From Physocladia obscura (Eukaryota; Chytridiomycota; Chytridiomycetes; Chytridiales; Chytriomycetaceae): a DNA stretch of 24,943 bases. Shown in pieces: positions 1-10,692 of the stretch (within the stretch, counting starts at the first letter, position 1; each line of letters begins with the position of its first letter). The notes below the pieces were generated by a model. The model was not told where the DNA came from. It did not search any database and was given only the letters and a program-made list of their open reading frames with translations. The stretch is taken from positions 1-24,943 of the forward strand of contig JADGJH010000214.1 in assembly GCA_027596945.1 (NCBI GenBank), read 5' to 3'. The translations under genes and the position numbers were made by a program.

Positions 1-17
1 AATTTGAATCTATTTAG

Positions 18-1519
18 ATTCGTATTATTTATAAAGCTCTTGAAAATAGTTCTGACGGAATATATTTGCTATTTATGATTGTTCCATTGTTTGTTGTATT
101 TTTCTCGTTTGTTTTGTTTTATATCGAGCTAGCAGATGCATATGTATCTGGTGGAGTTTGGTATAATCAAGATGGAAGTGTTTCAAAATATCAATCTATT
201 GCTGACTGTGTAAGTTGTTTTTTATTTTTATTTTGTAAGTTTGTAACCATATTTTTAGTTTTGGCTGATTATTGTGACACTCACGACTGTTGGATATGGA
301 GATGTTACCCCTCAAACTGCAGGAGGAAAAGTTTTGATGTCGGTGAGCTATTGTTTATACTTCTGTCACCAAGATACCTTCCTTGTTTTCATGATTTAAA
401 TTTAAATTTTTTGGATGCTAGGTTGTTATGGTCCTGTCACTATTTATTGTTGCATTTCCACTATGTATGATCACAATGCAATATTCAGTTTATGCAAGTC
501 AATTTGCAGAAATCAAAAATTCGCACAAAGAAGCAGTGAAACGCCTACGAGAACGTCTGGCGAGCAAAGACGCCTCTGTTGTTTTTCACCGTCCGATATC
601 AACACCAATTGTTGAAAATCTTGAACCTTCTGGAGAGGACAACGAAGGAAGCACGTCTACGCTCACAATGTTGGGACGAAAGTTGATGGCTCGATTTAGC
701 ACAGAAACAATACCAAACGCAAACTCAATTACACCTTTTAAAGAAAAAAACCCTAGTTATTCGCTGCAGAACTTATTTCTTCCACTTCATTCACCGCAAC
801 TACCTTCTCATGAAAGAGAGGGAGGCGGGGGGCTTAATATTATTGGAGCCAGCTCAATGCCTTCAACAGTATCTACCTCAGCAGCACTTCCTCAAACAGC
901 TCCAGTAAATATTCCAAAATCTTCAAATTCAAGTTACGGATTCTCAGCTTCTCCAGAAGTTTACAACGATTTTGTCATAACTGACGACATCAACACAACC
1001 CAAGACTCACGAAATCCACCAAAATTCAGCAATTTCGGAAACCCATTCGGTTTGCCGATTAAACGATGCCAAACATCACCAGACCTTGTGACGCAAAATC
1101 TACTCAAGCCCACTCCTTCAACATCTACATCTTCAAGCACTGAATACTCTTCAATTTCCTCTACTTCACAACAACAGCATCAGCATCAACAACCAACCTC
1201 CATGCTTGCCAGGAGCTTTCAAAAAAACAAACTGAACATGCCGTATTACACGCAAGCTGAAGACGGGTTATTGTCACATAATCTGGCAAATGCGAATAGG
1301 AATGCCAAGAATCATCAGCAGCATTTTTCAGCCGGGATTCGTGACATTGAGCGGTATCTTGACAATGACGGAGTTCATCCCAAACAAGTGTTGTTTAGAG
1401 TGCAAGATTGGAAAGTTGAGAAAGGTGAAAAACGCGAAGATCTCTTGAGTTTAAAAATACGATGTAAAGATGAAGAATCATATCGGCGTTTGATGAAAGT
1501 TTTGGCAGATTATTGTTAA
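18..1519 (+). CDS. Voltage-gated potassium channel (Kv type), 3' part of gene
   Basis: A K+-selective pore subunit of the plasma membrane or an endomembrane; the 5' end lies outside the window. Deduced exons are <18-209, 259-342 and 422-1519, with introns GTAAGT..TTTAG (49 nt) and GTGAGC..CTAG (79 nt). An in-frame TAG at 15-17 serves as the acceptor of the preceding intron. The first exon gives the S4-S5 linker and S5 (IVPLFVVFFSFVLFYIE). Across the first junction comes the pore helix and selectivity filter TLTTVGYGD. S6 is VVMVLSLFIVAFPLCMITM, with one proline where animal Kv channels have PxP. A cytoplasmic tail of about 330 residues follows. It is rich in Ser/Thr/Asn/Gln with a Q/H tract and ends in a charged block (DWKVEKGEKREDLL) before the TAA. 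The filter makes K+ channel identity firm. The Kv subfamily and voltage sensing are inferred, because S1-S4 are not visible. Confidence 0.88.
1168..1194 (+). repeat. CAN-type trinucleotide tract coding Q/H
   Basis: An imperfect run of CAA/CAG/CAT codons inside the channel tail encodes a short Gln/His stretch. It is low-complexity coding sequence and a likely site of length variation. Confidence 0.7.
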
Positions 1520-1711
1520 TTTGGATGTTGCTTTCTTTTTTCTTTTTGTTTTCTGTATTGTTTTGGTTCTTTGTTGCAGCTAATATTATAAGTGTGAATG
1601 TTTCCGTTTTACCCTGGTTGGATTGAGTTTCACAACCCCAGTTCAAAAGAAGAGAAAAAAATTTTGCCTTGATCTGTCAAAATTGACTAGTAAAACGTAA
1701 AAAATCGTAAA

Positions 1712-3236
1712 ATGTACACCACATCTGTCCTGCTAATAATTATCGTGTTACACCAAGCTCGCTTCGTGGAATCGCTGGGAAAACTTGAACCCGAAGACGG
1801 GACAGTAATTTTCGGTGCGTGGGTGGACGACTCAAACGCCCCTGTCAGTGGCGGAGACAGCATTTCAGCCTTAAACAAACGCATTGGATATAATGTTGGC
1901 GCTATTCAAGTCTGGCAAAAACTTCCACCAGTTCCTGCAATGAGCGGCCCACCCGATTACAGTCTTGCAAACCATCATCCGAATGGAACAATCAATCTGA
2001 ATTTGTTGGACGAAGGAACGGACGCGGCAATTTTCTTGACTGTATATCCAACTGGATTGACGAATATTACGGATGTGCATTTGAATGATTTGGCGACGCA
2101 GTGTAACAGTATTACGGTAAATCAACGCACTTTTTGATTTTTAAAATTGATTTTTCACCCAAATTTCCCACACTTTATTATGATCATTTAGAACATAACC
2201 AAAAGATCTTTATTTGTGCGATTTGGTATAATGCAATAGAAATTCAAGCAAAAACCCATAACTAACAGAACAAACCAAATAACAAAAAAAAAAAAAATTC
2301 TCACAATAGCTCCAGAAATGAATGGAAACTGGTTTGTCTACGGAAGCAGTCCAAAAGAATTTTTGTCTCTTTGGATTCGTTTCTACAATATCATGAAAAA
2401 TACGGCTCCACAAGTTGCAACTGTCTGGTCTCCGAATTTCAACGGTCCTCCCGACCAAGAGCCATACGCGCCTTATTGGCCTGGCCCCGAATTTGTGGAT
2501 TGGGTCGGAGTCAGTGTTTACTGGAAGGGCAGTGTAGTGGATTATCCGTGGACGCAAAACGAATTGGCGCCAGCAAACTATGCCGCGCAAATTATCGACG
2601 CTCAGCCGGGAATTGAAGGTGGTCCAGATTCGTTTTATCGTGATTATGCAGTCGCGTACAATAAGCCGTTTGTTGTTTCTGAAAGTGCTGGGACGTTTCA
2701 TGTTGGCGTTTATGATCCCACGAATAATACTTCGACTTCTTTGCCTTTGGGAGTTGGCCGCAAAGCGACAATTATGGTAGGCTCTTTGTATTCTGATTTT
2801 TTTATTTTATTTCCTTCAAAATGGACAGAGTTTTTGGAACACCTTCTTATTCAACTCAACATTTTTGCAAGCATACCCGAAACTGAAGATGGTTTTTTGT
2901 TTCGAGATGTATAAGGTACAACTAAAGAACCGAAAAAAAAAAAAAGATTAAATGTTTTTCAAGATTGAAGATCAAAACACCGAAAACGACTATCGTGCAA
3001 CAGTTGACCCAAATACTTTAAGTGTATTTAAAGCAGGCTTAGATATACTGAACGCCAACGGAATTTTGAAATGGGCGACTCCCATTTCTACGCGGGATAG
3101 TTCCGACACTTATTTGAATAATTCATCAAATGTCAGTCTGAACTCTGGACTTCAGAAAGTAAGCGGCGCAAAAAATACTGCAGCTTTTCTATTTTCTCTC
3201 CTGTTTCTGTTCTGTTTTGGATTGGAGAGTCAGTAA
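1712..3236 (+). CDS. Secreted GH26-like (clan GH-A) glycosidase, probable beta-mannanase relative, GPI-anchor-like tail
   Basis: Likely a cell-surface or secreted polysaccharide hydrolase. Exons are 1712-2116, 2192-2225, 2310-2776, 2829-2915 and 2964-3236, giving about 421 residues in a continuous frame. The ATG at 1712 begins a signal peptide (MYTTSVLLIIIVLHQARFVES), followed by PEDGTVIFGAWVDDSN, typical of this fungal-type family. The small second exon (NITKRSLFVRF) joins to APEMNGNW, whose Glu (about residue 149) fits the acid/base. A second Glu in FVVSESAGTF (about residue 271) fits the nucleophile. Exon 4 reads SFWNTFLFNSTFLQAYPKLK, as expected after the catalytic core. The C-terminus is small residues, then a hydrophobic stretch (AAFLFSLLFLFCFGL), like a GPI-attachment signal. 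Several NxS/T sites are present. The mannan substrate is an inference; the family placement is from memory. The stop lies only 20 bases before the Mdm10 ATG. Confidence 0.8.
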
Positions 3237-3256
3237 AAAAAACAAAAAGTGTGCAA

Positions 3257-4595
3257 ATGAAAGATTTCTTGGGTGATGCACTGCGAGTTTGCCTGAACCA
3301 AATTAGATTCGGAAGCCAAGAGAGTGAGGCCGCTGATTCAAAAGCACCTCTATATTCGGACATGTGCGTGGCGGCAAAATGTATAAAGCTAATCCAAGCA
3401 CAGGCCAGTCATTAACCTCACAGCATATTTCTAAATAGCCATTCTCGAGTTTAATGCTCCACGCAGTGCAATTCTCACAATCAACAAATCTATTACGAGC
3501 AAACTAAAGAGCTCGTATTCAATTGGAATCCCAGACGCACGATCAGTCGGATTTCTCTACTCGTCGGCGGACTTGAATATTCCCTCCGATCCAATCAATG
3601 TATTCGATCGCGAAATCGTGGCACCTGCATTGATTCCTGTTGCATTTCTCTCAGATGAATCTGAAAACAAGGAAACTGGCGAACGAATCGACGGTAATTA
3701 ACGCGAAAATATATGCTCTGGACCCAACAAAAGCTTGTTTTTCAGACTCATCAAAGTATCATTCGATTATATACGGCCGTCTTTTTGAAGATTATCGCTT
3801 GGAAGCATTGGTCTCGCAGAAAGTTGGACGCAATCATATGGTTATCGTGTCAGGCATCAGCAGCTGGGACGACGTCACGAACTCGCATTTAGAGGCGCAG
3901 TATATTCATAGAAAAAAAGATTGGTGTGCAGATGTAACTTATAGGTATGTGGCTTGCGTTTTTTAGATCATTTTTATTTGAATTTTTTTGTTGGTACAAT
4001 TAACAGTTCGACGGACAATGTAATTGGTACAAGCTGCTTAGTGAGAGTCCCTTACAATAACTGGTCAGCGGGCGCAGAAGTTATTTACACAGCCTCAGAA
4101 AATAGCGGTGGCAGTTCAGTAAATGCTTTTGTATTATTTTTTTTGTTTTGGTTTCAATTGAACAATCGTAAAATAGTTTCTTTCGGCGCGAAATGGGTCA
4201 AAGTTCATGAACGCGGCATTTCTTCTATTCTCACCTTTTTGTCCAATCCAATGATGGGGCATTGGAACACGACGTATACTGCCACCATTCGACCGAACTT
4301 TGTTATGGCAACTTCCTATGACTTTAACACATATAGTTACAATTCCGATATCGCAGTGGGGGTTGCTTATTCACCAACAGAATCTAATAGCAGGCTGTTG
4401 AAATGCCGATTCAGCATGACACAAGTATGAAGAAAAAAAATAACATTTCTAGATCCAATAACTTGCAATTAGGGAATTGCTTTATTACTGGAAGGACAAT
4501 TTCGACGCGCTCTTGTTGGTCTCGGAGTCACCACGAATCTGGGATTAGGCACATCAACACATCAGGGTATTGGCTTTGAAGTACAATTTGAATAA
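3257..4595 (+). CDS. mdm10: Mdm10, mitochondrial outer-membrane beta-barrel of ERMES/SAM
   Basis: Mdm10 is a VDAC-like beta-barrel that anchors the ER-mitochondria encounter structure and joins the SAM complex. Exons are 3257-3380, 3439-3693, 3746-3944, 4007-4424 (possibly split 4007-4107 + 4177-4424) and 4473-4595. The N-terminus (MKDFLGDALRVCL, then SILEFNAPRSAILTINKS) matches the Mdm10 start, followed by SIGIPDARSVGFLYSSADLN. Other hallmarks are YGRLFEDYRLEALVSQK, then PMMGHWNTTYTATIRPN, then SYDFNTYSYNSDIAVG. The end, FRRALVGLGV..GIGFEVQFE, is the usual beta-signal-like terminus. The 4108-4176 segment (GTGGCA..AATAG, 69 nt, in frame) codes T-rich hydrophobic sequence if kept, so it may be an intron. 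The protein is about 349 or 372 residues accordingly. Identity is strong from several conserved strands; the exon choice at 4108-4176 is uncertain. Confidence 0.86.
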
Positions 4596-4600
4596 ACAGT

Positions 4601-4634
4601 AAAATCTCTTTATTTAACCTAATAAAGAGATTTT
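4601..4634. terminator. Perfect hairpin with poly(A) signal on both strands between convergent genes
   Basis: The arms AAAATCTCTTTATT (4601-4614) and AATAAAGAGATTTT (4621-4634) are exact reverse complements around a 6-base loop. The right arm carries AATAAA on the plus strand, and the left arm carries AATAAA on the minus strand. It begins six bases after the Mdm10 stop and lies 67 bases beyond the eS25 stop. The symmetry suggests one element serving 3'-end formation of both transcripts. The sequence is certain; the function is inferred. Confidence 0.75.
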
Positions 4635-4700
4635 TGTGGTTGTATGCCTCGAGATACAGGAGAAAGAAACAAAGGGACCCAAACGATGCCAAGAATAAAT

Positions 4701-5260
4701 TTACTCGTCATCTTCTTCATCCTCCTCAACTGCAGCCTTCTTCTTGGAAACTTTAGCTTTTTTCTCAGTGGCAACAGCAACGGCAGCGGGTGCAGACGCT
4801 TCGTCGACAGTAGCTCTGGTGTAAATAAGTTGCTTCTTGCTCACAACAACAGGCTTAATCAGCCCTTTCGATGCAAGATCGCGGATGGCAACACGGGCAA
4901 GCGAACCGTTGATCTTAAGACGGTCAACAAGAACAGAGGGCGTAATAAGTTTGTATGTCGGGACTTCCTTGAAGAGTTTGTCGAACGTCAACTTATCGAA
5001 AATGACGGCATTGTTCGCCTTGTCCTTGGTGCGTCCCTTTGACCACTTCTTCTTCTTGGCCTTTCCACCTGCTAAAGCCTTCGCAATCTTGGATGCTTTG
5101 TCTGCTTTTGGAGGCTGTTATTATAATGCGTGTTAGCAATCAGATTCGAAATAAACGGGCGCGAAGAAAAGTTGAGATTGGAGGAGTGAGCAAGGCAGAA
5201 TTGTAAAGTGGATACAGTTGGACCGACACTGAAGCATCTAGTTCTGGTCAACCCAACCAT
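4701..5260 (-). CDS. RPS25: Small-subunit ribosomal protein eS25 (RPS25) with acidic C-terminal extension
   Basis: A component of the cytosolic 40S subunit near the head and E site. Exon 2 (5114-4701) encodes PPKADKASK, the basic segment [20 protein letters not shown], and the winged-helix core with [28 protein letters not shown] and [16 protein letters not shown], all hallmark eS25 sequence. A clear acceptor (AATAACAG) precedes it. The ATG at 5260-5258 is followed at once by GT, so exon 1 would be only the start codon, a common ribosomal-protein arrangement; the donor GTTGGG is atypical and this start is less sure. After IYTRAT the protein continues for about 35 residues: an Ala/Val stretch, a Lys cluster, then EEDEEDDE. 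Human and yeast eS25, as I recall them, end near the IYTR segment. Total is about 138 residues. Confidence 0.9.
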
Positions 5261-5489
5261 CAATCAGCTGACCGAATATCCGACGAGTCACGAACAGCTT
5301 AGAATACTCCGTATCTCACTTAGATATATGCACTGCTTTTTAGTTTATGCTCTGATGGTAGGGTAGATGGGGATGGGAGGTGGCAAGACTGTTCACCATT
5401 TTTCCAGAACCAAAAACTTTTGTATTTCGCAACCATTCAACTAAAACTGAACTACAAACGTGGATAATTACGAAAATAGTTTTATTAAT

Positions 5490-8400
5490 TCAATCTTCTT
5501 CCACTGTATCGACAGTCATTGCACTGTCACTCATTACACTCTCAATCGCCAACTGACTTGGCTCATTTGTATAAGCAAGACTGGAATTTGATCCAGAAAG
5601 GTCTGCTAAATCAGTAACGTTCTTGAAAGTGAATTCACCGAAAAAGGTTGAGTTAATACTAGCATTCGATATCTGCCTAGTACGTCCAGATATTTGTGAA
5701 ACGTTAAACGGCTTGCCCAAAATTGCATAAGCTTTTTTATTTCCATATCCTAGTTGCAATTCTTGCTTGAAAATATTTTTTGAGGAGTTGTAATCACTGT
5801 CAGAGTCCGTGTCGCCCTTTAAAAATAACTTTTAATAATGCTAATTACGACATGAATTTTTCACGAAAATACCTGATTTGAAACTGAAGAAATAAATTGC
5901 TCAGTAACACATTTTAAATCATCGCTGGCATCATTTCTTGTTCCAGATTCTTCTTCGATTGTTTCATTTATTGCGTTTTTTTGCAATGCGAGCCTCGCAA
6001 AGTCAGTATTTAAAGCAACATTTAATCCAGATAAACGTTGAATGTCTGGTCGCGTATTCCGTCCTATTCATGGATTTAAAATTTTATAGCTCCGTAATTA
6101 AAAAGAATAAAAAACCTTCAAAGTAGCTTGTATCAGTTCCATCATTTGGTGCAGGAATAAATCCTGCAGGATGATCAAGGATATGGTCCCAGTCTGTTTC
6201 TGAAAAAAATCGATGCTGTTTGATTCCCGGAGCACGTGCTCTTGTTACTGGATCTGAGTTCAGTAACTGAAGAATTAAATCTTTGGCGTCTTCATCGATA
6301 GGTTCCTCTTCTGACCACACAATTTCTAATTTTATTTAAAACTTTCCTTTCAGTTCAAATTAAAAGAATGATTGTAAATTACCTTGGTTTAAAATGTTTT
6401 TAAATATAGCTTCTGGAGTGTCGTCAGTGAAAGGGGGAAAGCCATTTAGCCATTCATATGTACATATTCCAAGTGACCACCAATCTACAGCAGAACTATG
6501 TTCAAGACCAAGTAGCAATTCTGGAGCTTTTGAAAATTATACAGTTTAAAACAATCAAAAAAAAAAAAAAGTAAAAGAAAAAAAGACAAACAAACCCAAA
6601 TAGTCTGGCGTTCCCATAAGGTTTTTTGAAGATTCTTTTTTTAATACTGAGATTGACATACGCCGTTGATGAGTATCTACAATCTTGCGCCGAACACTTG
6701 CCGGACTTTCAGTATTTCTCATTAACTCATTTTTCACAACGCCAGCTTTAGAAATTTGATCTTCTGATGCCACACACGATAAACCAAAATCTGTCAGTTT
6801 GACATGTCCATCTTTTGTGATAAGCATGTTATCAGGTTTTAGATCCCTGTGAATGATTCCATTCAAGTGCAGATATTCAAGAGCCAAAACAACTTCAGTA
6901 CAGTACATTCGAGTCATTGAAGTGTCAAACGTCACAAAAGCTGTCAGCAATGTGCTTAAGTCACCTCCAATAAGGTATTCCATCACCAAATATAAATATT
7001 CCTTGCTTTGAAAAGCATAGAACAACTTGACAACGAAAGGGTTTCTGGATAACGTTAGAGCTTTATGTTCTGCGCGAACCTGGCTCATCATATTTTTGCG
7101 AATCATATCATCTTTTTTGAGAATTTTGATTGCAAACAAATCTTGAGTGGCGCTTTTCTTTGCCAGATATACCTTTCTTCAAATAAAAAATGAGTATCAC
7201 GGACGATATGAATAAAAACTCTCACCCAAATGCACCACGACTGATTGGCTTTATTATTTCGAAGTCTTTTATACTTGGAATTTTACGCTTGCGGTCTCTT
7301 TCATACAGCTGAAAATTTTTTTTTGTGAGTTTACGATGAGAGCTTTTTTTTTTCTATTAATTTTAATTACCGTTTCGGTTTGAATTAAGGGATTCGGAAA
7401 AAGTTGCTTTTTGTTTCCCTTTAGTAGTGCAGTGAATAAATTCATAAATTTTTTGCCTTTTCCACTTCCGATAGTTCCCATATCTTCAACGCCAACATTT
7501 TGAATTTCAAGATCGAGGCTACGTTTCGTCGATTTCATTTTATGAGATGTCTTGGGGCTAATCATTGCCGTTAGATTTTCAACAGCCTCAGCAGCTTCTT
7601 GCATTGCTTTCGCTGCAGGATTAACTAAAGACATTGCTTGCTGATATTTCACCAGGCAGTCGAGCTTTTCTTCAGCCTGTTGTAATTATTTTGATTATTT
7701 GGTAACAACGCAGCCCTTATTACTATACCAAGTTTAACAGCTTTTTCCCCAACTCAAAAATATCTGCTTTTGATTTTACTGAATTTTCCTCTTGTAGAAT
7801 TTTTTTGATCTTTGCAATTGTTTTTTCAATAAATTGAATAGCTGATTTTTTCTCACGGTCATCGTTGAAATGAAGAAGAATTTTCGTCTGGTCTTCAAAA
7901 TTTTCAAAAACTCGTCGTAGTCTCGCACCGTCATTTCCTTCCATGCTCTAATATATAATACTACTATTCACACACATTTTTTTCTTTCTTGTACTCACCA
8001 GTCCTGTCTTACGCGAAGAAAAATTCGCCAAAAGTTTTTTCAGCTTTTGGTCATAGTTGTACTCTTGTAAATGGAACTCGTGTGTGATACTGCATAATTT
8101 GACGTGTACTTCCATAGCTTCGGTCGCAACTTCTTCTTCACAAATTCTGCAAAGAGTTTTCTGCTGCAGAACTTGTGTCGCTAATACCATTGAGCCGCTA
8201 GCCGTAATGGCAGTTAGATCTTCTTCAAAGCTTAGTTTTTCAAGCTGACTGTCACTTTTCTCAAACGTTGCAGCCAAATTTTGAAGGGAACTGCCAAGAA
8301 TATTTGATGACACAGAGTTTTGAGAAGTTCCTGTGAGGCTACGTTGTTTGCTTTCTCTGATTTGCGAAGTTGTTGTACTGACCACTGGCGAGAAGTTTTG

Positions 8401-10527
8401 AACTGGAATTACTCCGTCACTGTTTACAACTGAGGAAGCAGATGAAACATTCGCGCTGTTATTGAAAATCATTTTAAGAAAAGCGAGTACGGGCTATAAT
8501 TTAATTATTTTCTGTTGTTAGATTCAGCTTGAATGAAGATGGAATATACCTTTTTTTTATTCTTAGGGCTGGAAGCTCTTTCAAGTGTACTTGAGGAATC
8601 GTTTTTCAGGTCTTCAATTAAAGGATAATGAACAGAAGAAGTTCTATTTGACGCGGATAGAGATTCACCAGTAGCAGGACTATTTTCGTTCAAATCTTCA
8701 AAAATACCACTTGTACTCGTTCCAAGAATACTTGTTCGCAAACTGTCAAAATTGGAGACTGATTCCCTGGATTTTGGTGGAAGAGCAATGCTATTTCTCG
8801 GTACATCATTTGCAAGTGTTGATGCATTTTTTTCCAATAGCGGTGACTGAACTCTAGATTTTCGTGAAATAGGTGTTTTCGATTCGCCGTCGAAACTTGT
8901 GGACGATTTCAATGATACGTCGCTTGCTGAAGCAACAAATCCATATGATTTTCTTTTTGGAGTGAATGCGCGTGGAGATGGCAAATCTTTATTTGGTTTC
9001 AATTCGTTTTCTACCTCGCCATCACCCTTAAATTCCATATCCATAGAATTTGAATTCAAAACGGTTGATAAAGTATATGCGGAGGATAATGGAGAAGGAT
9101 TGGTACTAAGTCTTCCAGATATTTTTTGGATTTCAAGAGTTTGTGAACCATGTGAGTAAGCGTTTGGATTTGAATTCGGCCTATGCGTTTCATTTTCAGC
9201 GTTTTTTTCGCACGTTAATTTTTTCGCGATTAAATTTGGCAGAGATGCAAGTTTTGCCTGAGTTTTTTTTACTTTTGATTTTCGACTGCCATATTTCAAT
9301 TGAACTATACTCTCCAACTTTGCATAGACTAGATCCATATATGTGAGAAATTTATTCTAGAGCAAAATAGAGGAGTTTAATATTGCGCGAAAAAAATTTT
9401 GAAAATATGTACCAACGAATTAGAAACAGTGAAAACAGGACAAAAGGCACAGACTGCTTTGTCAACAAGATCAATAATATTATTGCAAGCATTTAATTGC
9501 AGTTTTTGAAATTTCAATAATATAATTTTCGCAGCTGCTGTGCCAATAAACTCGTCAACAGATATATTTAGAGCTTCCATAATAACTTCCTTCAAAGAAT
9601 TAATGATTACATCTTGATTCGATACTTCACCAAAAGACAAATATTAAATAATAAAAAATAAAATGAAAAAGTGAATATACACTTACTCATTAAATCTGGA
9701 CAACTATGTGATCGCTTCAATGCAGATTCTCTGTGACTTTTTATTTCGAGATTTTTGTGCAATTTTGCATCAATCAGCTTAAGTACAGTATTCAATTTAT
9801 GATCTGATGAAAACTTTAAAGTAAAAAGCGATTGTATAAGGTTAGCTTCAATTTTACTGCTCGCATCAAGCGCAACCAATCCAGAATCCAACGCTACATA
9901 ATGTTGGGAAACTGCTTCCACAGAATAGTCATTTTCTTCGTGGTGCACTCGTTCAATCCATTCTCTTTGTGCGGACGCTGTCGCCGCCAAACTATTTCCG
10001 TCTTGAAAAGATTGTGTCCGTCGTCGAATATTTTGAATAGAATCAAATTTTTGTGGAAGTTTTCTTGAGGTAATATCAAATTGGCGGTCTTTGCGGTTTG
10101 TGACTGAATTACTTTCACTTTCTTCTGAGTAGTCGATATATCCAGCGCAATTGTTTCGAGGAACTGAAGGTTGAGTTTTAATTTCTGCAGCCACTACAGT
10201 TTTACTCGGCTTAATGGTAGTAGATATACGGCAAGAGCTTCCTGATGGCGAAAGACTGGAGCATGCACTATAAAATCTATCGCCAGAATCTGTGGCACAA
10301 TCTTTTGCGACTTGATTTTGGTGAGAGTTGTTTTCGGAATGTTTTGAGCTTTTCTTATGAACTGAAAAATCTGTCTGATGATCATTCTGCCACTCGTATT
10401 CGTTGTTTGATGAAAATGGAAGTGTTTCGTTTGATTCGATAATTTCTTCGTTGGCAAAGTTGCTGTGTTGCTTGCTGATGATTTGATGTTGTGGAAATTC
10501 GACTGTACCGGAAATGTCAAAATCCAT
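5490..10527 (-). CDS. Rim15/IREH1/Greatwall-type AGC protein kinase
   Basis: A large Ser/Thr kinase of the family that links nutrient or cell-cycle signals to endosulfine/PP2A. Twelve exons: 10527-9687, 9624-9413, 9356-8550, 8493-7999, 7947-7729, 7676-7371, 7308-7226, 7176-6596, 6526-6383, 6325-6116, 6063-5873 and 5816-5490. They total 4416 nt, 1471 residues, with every junction in phase and introns of 49-69 nt. The N-terminal 700 residues are Ser-rich with a helical segment. A C-x2-C-x11-H-x3-C zinc knuckle ([13 protein letters not shown]) sits near 735-754, as in IREH1 and Rim15. The kinase domain (about 970-1290) shows [35 protein letters not shown] and GTPDYLAPE. About 50 extra residues lie between DFG and APE, the Greatwall/Rim15-type insert. 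The C-tail carries the hydrophobic motif FFGEFTF. No response-regulator domain follows, unlike yeast Rim15. Start is the first ATG of the open frame; a 5' leader intron is possible. Confidence 0.9.
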
Positions 10528-10692
10528 TATATGATACTAGGAAGGGATATTAACTATGGCTACAATTATGTGATTGCTAATATTGAAAAGTATATTGCTG
10601 GAAATAGAAAAGAACATTGAGAACGACACCAAAAATAGCAAAAAAGAGGGAAAAAAAGTAAATTTTTTTATATTTATTATAAACGGATATTT

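Noticed and set aside
4119..4176. Mdm10 intron using the GTAAAT donor at 4119
   Set aside because: Joining it to the only nearby acceptor breaks the frame leading to FGAKWVKVHERG; GTGGCA at 4108 or no intron fits.
4644..5042. Plus-strand frame opposite eS25
   Set aside because: It is the antisense shadow of the conserved ribosomal protein.
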